DNA of 64,000 bases from Costus lasius (Eukaryota > Streptophyta > Magnoliopsida > Zingiberales > Costaceae): contig CM050451.1 of NCBI GenBank assembly GCA_027563935.2, positions 33,867,565-33,931,564 of the forward strand, written 5' to 3'. Position 1 is the stretch's first letter; the number at the start of each line of letters is the position of its first letter. Positions 30,896-43,100 of this stretch are shown in pieces. A program made the position numbers and the translations under genes. The notes under the pieces are model-generated. The model had not been told where the DNA came from. It made no database searches and saw only the letters and a program-made list of their open reading frames with translations.

Positions 30896-32665
30896 GGTGT
30901 TCGTTGCTGCAGGAATCTACAACAATGCAAGAACAGCAAGGTCAGTATCAATGTCTAGAATCAATCTAGGACTTAAGAATGATTCCTTTTCTCACTATTT
31001 TATCTGGCTGAAAAATCCAGCAAAACAGCCCGAAAGAGTAGAACTCTTTTAGTGAGATGGGATCCAGATTTCATACTTGGTCTCCGCGTCCCGCTCAGGC
31101 GAGATAAGATGCACAGAGAGTACAAGCACTAATCTCTGGTAGGCTGTCCCAGCCAATCGCCAACCCGTGCGATTCCCCTTCATCTGGGCAATCCAGCAGA
31201 CTGTGCCAACTGAGTTGGTACAACACAGTCTCTGATCCCACAGATGGCTGCCTCCATGTGCTACCATATGCGCCACATATGTAGCCTACATGGTCAAGCT
31301 GACCCGACCTACTCCCTGGACCACCACGTGCTATGCTGAGCAACGAGAAGGGATAAATCCCTACTCTGTAACACGCAGGTGTAATCCCGCACCGTCTGAA
31401 GATAGATGGACGTGCCCACTGAGTGGGTACAACACGGCTCCAACGATAGTCAGAACAGTGAGGTTTCGCGTCAGAAGGCTTACGAGCTTGATATGTTAGC
31501 GTTTGGATTTTAACGGTCTTTTATCTTCATACCTATCATGCAAGTCCTATGGTGATAGCAGAAGATAAACTCATGCAATTCTAATTATAAAAGCAATAAA
31601 TAGAAAGCATGCTGATCTTATGTGGTAAAAGCCCATAGCCTAAGTAAGACCTTAATTTTACTTAAGTCTTCACTTTCTTTTCATGGGTCTTTTATCTCAT
31701 CAGGTCCATCCCAGGGCCCTTGCGCCAAGTTCAGCTCAGGTGCGCCCACCAGCTGAATGCGCCTCTTTAATGTGTGCTTTTGTGCTCTTGTCTAATCAAA
31801 TACATTTTGATCTATCTAGACAAGTTTGACTCGCAGGTCAAATATACAATAAATTAATTAAAAAGTGATTCGCAGATCACGATAAAAATTAATTTACAAG
31901 TTTAAGTCCAGGCACGCAGGCCCCAGCACAGCACACATTTAACATGGGCAGCCCACATAAGAATAAATAAACAAGCATCATGGCATCATTCAATCAACAT
32001 GTGATCCTTTACAAAGAAAATAAAATTTTGAAAACCCCATTGGCATCAATTTTAATTTTCTTATAAGCCCTACTACCTTACAACGGTCCATTAATAGGGA
32101 TCCACTCATCCAGCTAGTCAGATCCACTGCCCTTGCATGCACCAAGTCCTAACTGACTCGAGTTGACCTAATGGTCAACCATGCATGCTACAAGGGCTGA
32201 ACAACCCTCATGAGTTTTGGCAAGCGGGTGTGACCCCGGGCCTAACTCATGTGTGTTCATTAGTCGTCTCAACCAGACCTCGCTACACGCCCTTGATGCA
32301 GTCAACCTATAGCCACCTCGTGCTTGCGCACAGGTGCTATCAGGTCAACCCATCTAGGCTATCAGATGGTCTGATCAGACTAGTTGGATCTTCCCTAGAG
32401 GATGCCTTCAACCCTACTAACCCGTCTAAGGGATTATAGCAGGCGCCACTTAGATCTATGGTGATAGGCGCGCAAGATGTAAGGTTTTTCTTTGAAAAAC
32501 AACTACAACAAGCGCCATAATTCATCATACATGCGCAAGGGAATAAAAACATATATCATGTATTTTTCATTAGATGCGCAAGATGCTACCTACTAGATCT
32601 ACTAATCAAACACAAACAAGGATCACAAAGCATCAAGCAATCATATGATTCTACATACAACCGCA
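30896..32665 (-). other. Untranslated leader of B (1.77 kb)
   Basis: No gene is seen. It keeps the twin hairpins (31415-31427 and 31206-31218) and the aaagagt/actcttt hairpin near 31037-31055. It lacks the tRNA-like insert found in T. Confidence 0.8.
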
Positions 32666-32677
32666 GCTCTGATACCA
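32666..32677 (-). other. Primer binding site of B
   Basis: The plus strand is gctctgatacca, a perfect iMet-type site on the minus strand, 2 bp from the LTR. Confidence 0.93.
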
Positions 32678-32679
32678 AT

Positions 32680-34411
32680 TGTAGATACCCCTTTCAAGAA
32701 GGGGGCCGAAACTTGTAGAAAACCCCTTTCAAGAGGGGTGCCGAAACCCTAATATTGGCGCACATAGAGAGTTTTGCAAGCGGAAGATAGGGCTTCATAG
32801 GATCGCAATTATAAGAGCATATGATCAACTTGGATAAGTGGAATAGATCTAAAAGATCATACCAATGCCATCGATTTGACGATGCCTTGGAAGCAAAGGT
32901 GCAAGTGCTCCTTCTCCAAAGGTGACGCACACAACCGAGGAAGATAGCTTGCTCCTTTGAGTCCTTTGTGCTAGCAAAGCACTTCAAAGAGTCCTTGTCG
33001 CGTGAGGATGATGAGAGCTTAAGCTTGGCTAGCGTATCCTTCCTTCCTCTCGTCCGAAATGTTTTTTTTTTACACCCAAAGAGGAACGTGGAGAAAAGTG
33101 AAGGCGAGCGTTGAAAGCGTTTTGCGTTAAGGTGAAGTGGCATTCATATCATTCCATAAATGGAAGACATAAAGCCATGCGTCCATAACCGAACAAAAAC
33201 GCCTACACGCCTTGAACCAAGCGTTCACCCTTGTGAACCGGTTCAAACCACTTTAATCCACTTCAATTTGGTTCAAGAACCAAATTAAACCAGCCCAAAC
33301 CATGGTCTAGATCTCACTCCGAACCAAAGGGTTCAAGATCTAACCGTTGATCTCTTGATGCTCCTGATCTCACCGATCTAGCATCATCTCTCTCGATCGA
33401 AGCTTACCGATCTCAAGCCCTAATCAATCAAACATGATCAGACCAGATCTCACTTACAATCAGAGTTCAAACTCCTTTAAACTGAACCTAAACAATTCAG
33501 TCCACACGATCTGACTTAAGTAAGCCATATCATCAAATTGTGCGACCCTGAGGGTTTCCTTTAAATGTCGGTAACGATAACTTTCGTTATCACGATTAGT
33601 GAGGGGTATCTAGCAACACATCACTATCTCCCGATATAGAGGAAAGAGTCTTCCAAGACTTCACCCAAATCACAGCACAAGTGTGAATCAACTCACTAGG
33701 CATACATGTTTCCTTTGCCACTGGATGTTCTGATTGGACAAGCCTGTCAAGCTTGTAGTTCCAATATGATGAGCATGATTAGATCAGATGAGCATAGTCA
33801 CCTGGGTATGGCCATACACTATTCTCAATCATCTCATTCAGGGGGCCCCTTTAGAACATCACACTCCTTAAACAAGGAGACGGCAATCCTATGTCTATCA
33901 CTAGTGTCCTAACCTGACTCATGATCATTATCCAAGATAGTCTAGAACCATTATTTTTCAAATGATATTGAACTACCTCAAAACAATGACATTCATCATT
34001 TAGAAACACAAGTGATCTCAAGTCAAAGGACATGTGCCACTTGTAGCATACAAGGATTATTCACATTGTGACAAGCAATTGAATATCCTAGTAGGGTCTG
34101 TCCAGTACATCCAATGTACCCATGAGTCTACATCTTATTCCATGCTCGAAGCATCCTATAAGATTAGAACACATATTAGTCTTAACCATATCAAGGCTGT
34201 CTCATGTTCACCAAGATATATTGACTAAGGACATCAGTGCATGTCAGCCTAGCTGAACAGCTTTGAGACATTATTCAGTAGTATACTTATTACAGCAGAC
34301 AAGGTAACAACCTGAATAACAACCATTGCCTTTATAAACTTAAGAGTTTATACAATGATACTATTACAATCCCAAGGCCTCAAACATTAGCCTTAAGGGC
34401 ATACCCCAACA
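32680..34411 (-). repeat. 5' LTR of copia B (1732 bp)
   Basis: Same length as the 3' LTR and almost identical. It ends CCCCAACA, followed by the target duplication gctaa. Confidence 0.93.
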
Positions 34412-35808
34412 GCTAACATAGTTACCTATAAAGGTAGACTAGTGGCTAAGGGATTCAAACAAATCCACGGGGTGGATTATGATGAAACCTTCTCGCCAGT
34501 TGTCATGTTCAAATCCATTCGGATTCTGCTTGCTATAGCTGCATATCATGATTACGAGATATGGCAGATGGATGTGAAGACAGCTTTCCTTAATGGGAAG
34601 CTAGCTGAGGATGTGTATATGACACAACCTGATGGCTTCGTCCATCCTACAGAGGCCAATAAGGTCTGCAGGCTAAAGAGATCCATCTATGGATTAAAGT
34701 AAGCATCTCGAAGTTGAAATCTTCGATTTGATGAAGCTGTGAGAGATTATGGCTTTATCAAAAGCGAAGATGACGCCTGTGTATATAGAAAATTCAGTGG
34801 GAGCTTGGTGACTTTTCTGGTCTTGTATGTCGATGACATACTGCTTATCGGGAATGACATCCCTAGTCTTCAAGCTGTGAAGACATTGTTAGGAAAGTGT
34901 TTTGAGATGAAAGACTTAGGGAAGGCCGCTTATATCCTAGGCATGAGGATCTATTAGGATAGATCCAAGAAGCTCCTAGCCCTTAGTCAGAGTACTTACA
35001 TTGAAAAGGTCCTGGAGAGGTTTAGCTTGAAGCAATCCAAGAAAGGGTACCTTCCAGTGAGACACGGCCTTACTCTCTCAAAGAGCCAGTGTCCCACCAC
35101 ACAGGCTTAGAGGGATGACATGAGTCGAGTGCCCTATGCTTCGGCAGTAGGATCGATCATGTATGCAATGTTGTGTACTAGACCAGATGTGGCTTATGCT
35201 ATGAGCATAACCAGCCGATACCAATCCAATCCTGGAGTACAACACTAGGTGGCTGTAAAGAACATCCTAAAGTATCTGAGAAGAACTAAGGATTTGTTCC
35301 TAGTCTATGGGGGACAGGAAGACCTCAGTATGCAGGGCTACAATGATGCATCGTTCCAGTCTGACCCTAATGATATAAGATCGCAAATAGGCTATGTGTT
35401 TAGATTAAGTGGCGGTGCTATGAGCAGAGAGAGCTCTAAGCAGTCCATTGTAGCTGATTCTACAACCGAAGCTGAGTATGTGGCCGCTTCTGAGGCAGCC
35501 AAAGAAGCTGTTTGGATTAGGAAGTTCATTTCTGAACTTCAGGTGGTTCCCAGTGCAGTGGATCCCATTGAAATCTACTGTGATAACAATTGAGCAATTG
35601 CACAAGCCAAGGAACCACGGTCTCATCAAAGATCCAAACACATACTCAAGAGATTTCACCTGATTAGAGAGATCATAAACAAAGGTGATGTCAAGATTAG
35701 CAGAGTTGATACAGAGAACAATCTGGCAGACCCATTGACCAAGGCTTTGGCGCAGCAGAAGCATGATGGTCATGCTAGAGATATGGGGTTGAGATTTCTC
35801 AACCTCTA
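34412..35808 (+). pseudogene. Copia A pol fragment 3: reverse transcriptase and RNase H
   Basis: It continues the RT frame after B (VTYKGRLVAKGFKQIHG), with the YVDDILLIGND motif near 34827-34860 and RNase H blocks (STTEAEYVAASEA, IYCDNN). At least six in-frame stops are present, for example TAA for Gln near 34701, TGA for Trp near 34716, and others near 34956, 35108, 35248 and 35592. The end, at about 35808, matches the end of the intact relatives. It is a dead copy, more diverged than T, B or C. Confidence 0.92.
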
Positions 35809-35819
35809 GGTCTTAGTGC

Positions 35820-35829
35820 AAGTGGGAGA
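35820..35829 (+). other. Polypurine tract of copia A
   Basis: aagtgggaga, one base before the 3' LTR start at 35831. Confidence 0.8.
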
Positions 35830-35830
35830 T

Positions 35831-36643
35831 TGTTGGTGTATATGCCCTAGGACCTAGTTTTGGTCCATTACTGTACTACTTGACGTTGATAGTTTATCAT
35901 TCTGGCATTGACATTATCTATATTTGCTTACATATGCGATTATGTACTTATATGATAATGTCCCTAGAGACAGATTGGATCTGTGCTCAAATGATTGTCC
36001 CCAGTCAATGTACCCGAGTCGCAAAAGGGATAACTCTAGTACTTGTGAGACTGGTATATGGGCTGGTTAGGCACAAGGTGCTAATGCAGGCATATGGGTA
36101 TATCAGTAGTGGATATACTAGACCGACCCACTGTGAGGTAATGACTTGGTGTCACGAGTCATCCTCACAAGTGATAGGAGATGCATTGATCCCTTGACTT
36201 GAGGTCATTGGCCATTCTATATGGTTAGGGATATGCTTTGATACAACCTAACGCCTTGCCGTAGTTGGGAGGTAATAACGGTTGTCATTGGGCATGTCAC
36301 GACCCATATGAGAAGGTCAATGCATAGACATAGGATTTGCCCCTTCCTAAGGGAAGCATGATATCCATGGAGCTCCTCTATGGTTCTATGACTGAAAGTG
36401 TATGGCCATACCCAGGTTAGACCTGATTTAGTCATAGCCATGAGATTGGATAGAAACAAGTGGTGACACACTTGGCCAATCGGATATCAGTTCGGCAAAG
36501 AGACTGTAATGCATCTGTACCTGGTTGCGATGATGGGGATGTCGATGCCGATATCCATTGCGATGACTTGGGTAGCAGCGATGCACTACTAGGTGCCACT
36601 CACTGCTTGTGGTGACCTTAGGTCAGCACTGCCAACGTCAGAG
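35831..36643 (+). repeat. Copia A 3' LTR, first part
   Basis: It starts TGTTGGTGTATATG, a related but distinct LTR type from T/B/C/D. It breaks at the target duplication cagag (36639-36643) of element C. Confidence 0.8.
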
Positions 36644-38300
36644 TGTTGGGGTATGCCCTTAAGGCTAATGTTTGAGGCCTTTGGGATTGTATAAGTATCA
36701 TGTAATAAACTCTTAAGTTTATAAAAGGCATGGTTATTATTCAGGCTGCTACCTTGTCTGCTGTAATAAGTGTACTGCTGAATAATGTCTCAAAGCTGTT
36801 CAGCTAGGCTGACAGGTATAAGTCCTTAGTCGAGATATCTTGGTGAACATGAGACAGCCTTGATATGATTGAGACTAATATGAGTGCTAATCTTATAGGA
36901 TGCTTCGAGCATGGAATAAGATGTAGACTCATGGGTACATTGGATGTACTGGACAGACCCTACTAGGATATTCCATTGCTTGTCAAAATGTGAATGATCC
37001 TTGTAAGCACTAAGTGGCACATGTCCTTTGACTTGAGATCACTTGTGTTTCTAAATGATGATTGTCATTGTCTTGAGGTAGTTCAATATCATTTGAAACA
37101 TAATGATTATAGACTATCTTGGATGGTGAGCTTGAATCAGGTTAGGACACTAGTGATAGACATAGGATTGCCGTCTCCTTGTTTAAGGAGTGTGATGTTC
37201 TAAAGGGCCCCCCTATATGAGATGATTGAGGAAGTGTATGGCCATACCCAGATGACTATGTTCATCTGATCTGATCATGCTCATCGTATTGGAGTTACAG
37301 GCTTGACATGCTTGTCCAATAAGAACGTCCAGTGGCAAAGGATACATGTATGCCAAGTGAGTTGATTCACACTTATGCTATGGTTTGGGTGTAGTCTTGG
37401 AAGACTATTTCCTTTATATCGGGAGACAGTGATGTGTTGCTAGATACCCCTCACTGATCGTGATAACGTAAGTTATCGTTACCGACATTTAGAGGAAACC
37501 CTCAGGGTCGCACAATTTGATGATATGGCTTACTTAAGTCAGATCGTGTGGACTGGACTGTTTAGACTCAGTTTAAACGGGTTTAGACTCTGATTGTAAG
37601 TGAGATCTGGTCTGATCATGTTTGATTGATTAGGGCTTGAGATCGGTAAGCTTCGATCGAGAGTATGGATGCTAGATCATAGAGATCGAGAGCATCAAGA
37701 GATGAACGGTTAGATCTTGAACCATTTGGTTCAAGGAGATCTAGACCTTGGCTTGGGCTGGTTTAATGAACCGAATTGGGTGGAACCTAATTGACTTGAA
37801 CCGGTTCACATGAGTGAACGTATGGTTCAAGGCTTAAAGGTTTTTGGGCGGTTTAGTCTTCATGTGAGCGCATGGCTTGAATACCTTCCATTTTTGGAAG
37901 GGTAACGCCATGTCTTGAATGAAAAGAACTAAACGCATTTTGAGCTTAATTCACTTGTCATCTTCGTTGGACGAAGAGAGGATTGGAGGACAAGGGAGCT
38001 CTCGGCCAAGCACATCTCATCATCAACACGACAAGGAACTTTGGGGATCTCTTGCTAGCACAAGGAAGATCCTAAAGGGTAGCCATCCCTCATCTTGTGT
38101 GTGAATTTGTGGAGGAGATCTATCTTGATCTCTCGCTTCCAAGTCGCCATCCTCAACATGGCTTCGGTATGATTTCTCATAGTTGTTAAATTGATCATAT
38201 AGCTTTCATATCCGATCTTTTGAAACCCTCTTTCCGCTTTACATGGCTAGATGTGCATGTTTAGGGTTTCACCCCCCCTTTAGATTAGGGGTTCCTTTCA
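36644..38300 (+). repeat. 5' LTR of copia C (1657 bp)
   Basis: TGTTGGGGTATG to GGTTCCTTTCA, followed by the primer site. TATA-like tttatatc at 37413-37420 and a hairpin at 37462-37477. Confidence 0.93.
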
Positions 38301-38302
38301 AT

Positions 38303-38314
38303 TGGTATCAAAGC
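38303..38314 (+). other. Primer binding site of C, one mismatch
   Basis: TGGTATCAAAGC: G to A at position 9 of the iMet-type site. The other copies here are perfect over this base. Confidence 0.85.
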
Positions 38315-40199
38315 CGATTTTTCGATATGATCTATATGATTGTTTAGAAGTGCATGTGATCCACACTAGTTTGCGCTTACTTGATGCTTTATTTACATGA
38401 TGCATGGTTAATTGTTATTGGCGCTTGTATCATGGTTGTATAAAGCTTGCGCTCCCCCTTGAAGGGGACCCCCTAAAGTTTGCGCTCCCCCTTGAAGGGG
38501 ACCCCCCTTAGATCTAAGGGTTAACAACATGATATATCTTATGTTCTCAAGTGAAGTGATGCATGTTGTTTTGTTTGTTGGCGCATGTTTGTAGCCTTCA
38601 TAGTTGCGCTTAAAGCATGTTATAGTTTTTCTTATAAAACTCAATGAACTTGCGCGCATACTTAGATCTAAGCCCTTCCTATAATCCCTTAGATGGGTTG
38701 ATGGGGTTGAAGTCACCTCTGGGGTAGATCCATGAGTCTGATCAGACCATCTGACAGCCTAAATGGATCGACCAGATGGCACCTGTGCGCAAGCATATGG
38801 TGGCCATAGGTCGATTGCATCTTAGGTGTGTAGCGAGGTCTGGTTGAGACAACAAGTGAACACTCTTGAGTTAGGCCCGGGGTCACACCCGCTTGCCAGA
38901 ACTCATGAGGGTTGTTCAGCCCTTGGCGCATGTATGGTTGACCATTAGGTCAACGCGGGTCAGTTAGGACTCGGTGCATGCAAGGGCAAAGGATCTGACC
39001 AGATGGTGAGTGGATCCCTATCAATGGACCATTGTAAGGTTGTAGGGCACATAAGGAAATTAAAATTGATGCCATGGGGTTTTCATAATTTTAATTTCAT
39101 GATCGGATCACATGTTGCTTGATGCCATGATGCTTGTCTATTTATTCTTATGTGGGTTGCCCTTTTGTGTGCTATGCTGGGGCCTGCGAGCCTGGTAAAT
39201 TATAAGTTAATTTTATTGTGATCTGCGAATCACATTGTTTTAATTTATGAATTGTATTGTTGACCTGCGAGTCAACCTTGTCTAGATAGATCAAATGTAT
39301 TTTGATTAGACAAGAGCACAAAGGCACACATCCCAAAGGAGCATTCACCTGGTGGCCCACCTGAGGTGCTCTTGGCGCTAGGGCCCTAGGTTGGACCAGA
39401 TGATATGCCAAGGAGCTCAAGTGAAGACTTAAGTAAAATTAAGGTCTTACTAGGGTTCATGGGCTTTTAACCACATAAGATCATGCTTTCTATTTATTGT
39501 TTAAATAATTAGAATTGCATGTTTAAGTTTATCTTCTGCTATCACCATAGGACTTGCATGATAGTCAAGAAGATAAAAGACCGATAAAATCCAAACGCTA
39601 ATATATCAAGCTCGTAAGCCTTCTGACGCGAAACCTCACCGTTCTGACTATCGTTGGAGCCGTGTTGAACCCACTCAGTGGGCACGTCCATCTATCTTCA
39701 GACGGTGCTGGATTTCACCTGCGTGTTACAGAGTTGGGATTTATCCCCTCTCGTTGCTCAGCATTGCACGTGGTGGTCCAGGGAGTAGGTCGGGTCAGCT
39801 TGACCATGTAGGCTACATATGAGGCGCATATGGTAGCACATGGAGGCAGCCATCTCTGGGATCAGAGACTGTGTTGTACCAACTCAGTTGGCACAGTCTG
39901 CTGGATTGCCAAGATGAAGGGGAATCGCACGGGTTGGCGATTGGCTGGGACAGCCTACCAGAAATTAGTGCTTGTCATCTCTGTGCATCTTATCTCGCCT
40001 GAGCGGGACGCGGAGACCAAGTATGAAATCTGGATCCCATCTCACTAAAAGAGTGTTACTCTTTCGGACTGTTTACTGGATTTTTCAGTCAGACAAAATA
40101 GTGAGAAAAGAATCTTTCTTAAGTCCTGGATTGATTCTAAAACATTGATACTGACCTTGCTGTTCTTGCTTGTTGTAGATTCCTGCAGCAACGAACATC
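38315..40199 (+). other. Untranslated leader of C (1.88 kb)
   Basis: No gene is seen. A 33-bp direct duplication lies at 38442-38474 and 38475-38507, rich in C and G, and resembles the last bases of the T LTR. The twin hairpins are at 39670-39682 and 39879-39891; in the second the outer arms gactgtg/cacagtc also pair. Confidence 0.8.
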
Positions 40200-43100
40200 A
40201 TGAGCTTCAATGTGCGATCCCTACTGGAAAGGGAGAAGTTTGCTGGGCCGAACTTCTCTGACTGGTTTGGACACCTTAAGATCGTTCTTAAGGCAGAGAG
40301 GAAACTGTATGTCCTCGAGACGGCGATACCGCCGCAGCCCGCTCCGAACGCCGCAAGGGCGGTTCGGGATGCCTACGAAAAGCACGTCAATGATAGCATT
40401 GATGTCGCTTGCCTGATGCTAGCGTCTATGACGCCACCGCTGCAGCGTCAGCATGAGGATATGTCGGCTATAGAGATTATAGCGAACCTCAAGATGCTGT
40501 ATGCTGCACAGGCGAGGACTGAGCGCTATAATCTGACGAAGCTCTTCTTTCAGAGCAAACTGGCTGAGGGGAGCCCAGTGGGAGCTCACGTGCTCAAGAT
40601 GATTGGGCACAAGGAGGCTCTAGAAAAACTGGGGCATACCGTCAACCAGGAGCTTGCTGTGGACATTATTCTACAGTCTCTTCCGCCTTCTTTCGATGCG
40701 TTCATCATTAATTTTAATATGAACAAAATCGATTGTACGCCGGCAGAGCTGCTGAATATGCTCTTGACAACTGAGGAAACTCTGAAGGGCAAGCCTTCAA
40801 CCTCTGTCTTAATGGTTCCTTCAAGGAACAAGAAGAAGGGGAAGAAGGGCAAGGCCCCTGTCAAGAATTACAGCAAGGCTCTGAAACAGAAGGTGAAGCG
40901 GTCGAAGGACAACAGGTGTTTCCACTGTGGCCAGCTGGGTCACTGGAAAAAGGACTGTAAAGCGCTCCAAGGAGATAAGAGGGGAAGCATCGCTTCTGGC
41001 TCAGGTATATATGTGACTGAGGTCATGTTATCTTCTTCTACTATATCATGGGTGTTGGACACTGCATGTGGAGTTCACATTTGTTCAAATGTGCAGGAAC
41101 TCAAGAGAAGAAGGCAGGTGGGACAGCATGAGGTAGACCTACGCGTTGGAAACGGGGCACGGGTTGCTGCTGTTGCTGTAGGGGACTATTTCATTTCTTT
41201 ACCATCTGGAATTGTATTAGAATTAAACAATTGTTATTTTGTACCAAGTATTACCAAGAATATTATCTCTATTCCTGCTCTTGTCAGGAAAGGATTTGCC
41301 TTTGAATGCAAGATTTCAAAGTGTGTTTTATCTCGTGATAATATTGTGTATGCAACTGGTTCAATTAACAATGGGTTATACATGTTGGACATGGAATATT
41401 CTATACAAAACATTGATAATAAGAAAGCCAAGTATGCTGATGACAGCACCTTGCTATGGCATAGTCGTTTAGGCCATATAAACGAGAAGCGCATTAAGCG
41501 GTTGCATGATCATGGACTGCTGGGATCATTCTCCTATGAGGAGATTGATACATGCAAAGCTTGTTTAATGGGTAAAATGACGAAGTCTCCTTTTCCTCAC
41601 AAAGGTCAAAGGACTTCAGGTTTACTTGACCTTATACACAGTGATGTGTGTGGGCCATTTAGTAAACATGCCAGAGGTGGCTATCAGTACTTCATTACCT
41701 TTACTGATGATTTCAGTAGGTATGGGTATGTCTATCTGATGAGACATAAAAGTGAATCTTTTGACAAGTTCAAAGAGTTCAAGAATGAAGTACAAAATCA
41801 GCTAGGCCGAAATATCAAGGCACTTCGTTCTGATCGAGGTGGAGAATACCTGAGTCATGCATTTACTGACTATCTAAAGGAGTGTGGGATTATCTCACAG
41901 CTCACTCCGCCAGGAACACCGCAATGGAATGGTGTGTCCGAGAGGAGAAATAGAACGCTACTTGATATGGTTCGTTCTATGATGAGTCAGGCTACTCTTC
42001 CATATTCCTTTTGGGGTTTTGCACTGGAAACAGCTGCAAAGGTACTAAACCGAGTGCCATCCAAGGCAGTTTCAAAGACGCCATATGAATTATGGTATGG
42101 GAAACAGCCTAGCTTGACATTTATCAGGATCTGGGGTTGCGAGGCTTATGTCAAAAAGCTCGCCTCTGGGAAACTAGAGAGCAGATCTGACAAATGCATC
42201 TTTGTCGGTTACCCTAAGGAAACTAAGGGTTATTATTTCTACGATCCCAAAGAGAACAAGGTATTTGTTGCTCGGACGGCCATATTTCTTGAGAAGGAGT
42301 TTCTTCTGCAAGAGGCCAGTGGGAGAGAAATAAAGCTGGATGAAAATCCAGAAGAAGGACAAAGTAGTCAAGCACAGTTGGATGAGCCTGAGCCAGAAGA
42401 TCAGGTTATTGAACAACCTGAGGCTCAAATAACACGGGAACCGCGAAGATCGGGTAGGATCCGTCGCCAGCCTGAGCGCTATGACGGAGTCTACATCATT
42501 GATAATGATGAACCCCTAACTTATGCGGATGCGGTCAGTGGACCGGAGTCAGCTAGATGGCTTGAAGCTATGCGAGCCGAAATGGACTCCATGTCAGATA
42601 ACCAAGTCTGGGATTTGGTTGATCCGCCTTCGGGAGTAATCCCTATAGGCTGTAAATGGATCTTCAAGAAGAAGATTGACATGGATGGTAACGTGGTTAC
42701 CTATAAAGGCAGGCTAGTTGCGAAAGGTTTCAAACAAATCTACGGGATAGATTATGATGAGACTTTCTCACCTGTAGCCATGTTTAAGTCTATTCGGATT
42801 CTTTTCGCGATAGCAGCATATTACGATTATGAGATCTGGCAGATGGATGTGAAAACAGCTTTCCTTAATGGAAATCTGGATGAGGATGTGTATATGACAC
42901 AACCGGAAGGTTTCACTAATCCAGCAGATCGTCATAAAATATGCAAGTTAAAGAAGTCCATTTATGGACTTAAACAAGCATCAAGAAGCTGGAACATTCG
43001 TTTTGATGAATCAATCTCTCAGTTTGGTTTCATCAAGAACGAGGATGACCCGTGTGTATATAAGAGGTTTAGTGGGAGCGTAATTACATTCCTAATCCTC

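Larger units (their letters stand above)
25259..34411 (-). mobile_element. Copia element B, complete (9153 bp)
   Basis: It has two 1732-bp LTRs, a primer site, leader, intact gag-pol and a polypurine tract, all on the minus strand. The perfect target duplication gctaa stands at 25254-25258 and 34412-34416; excising B rejoins the RT frame of copia A. Only about three substitutions were noticed between its LTRs. Confidence 0.95.
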
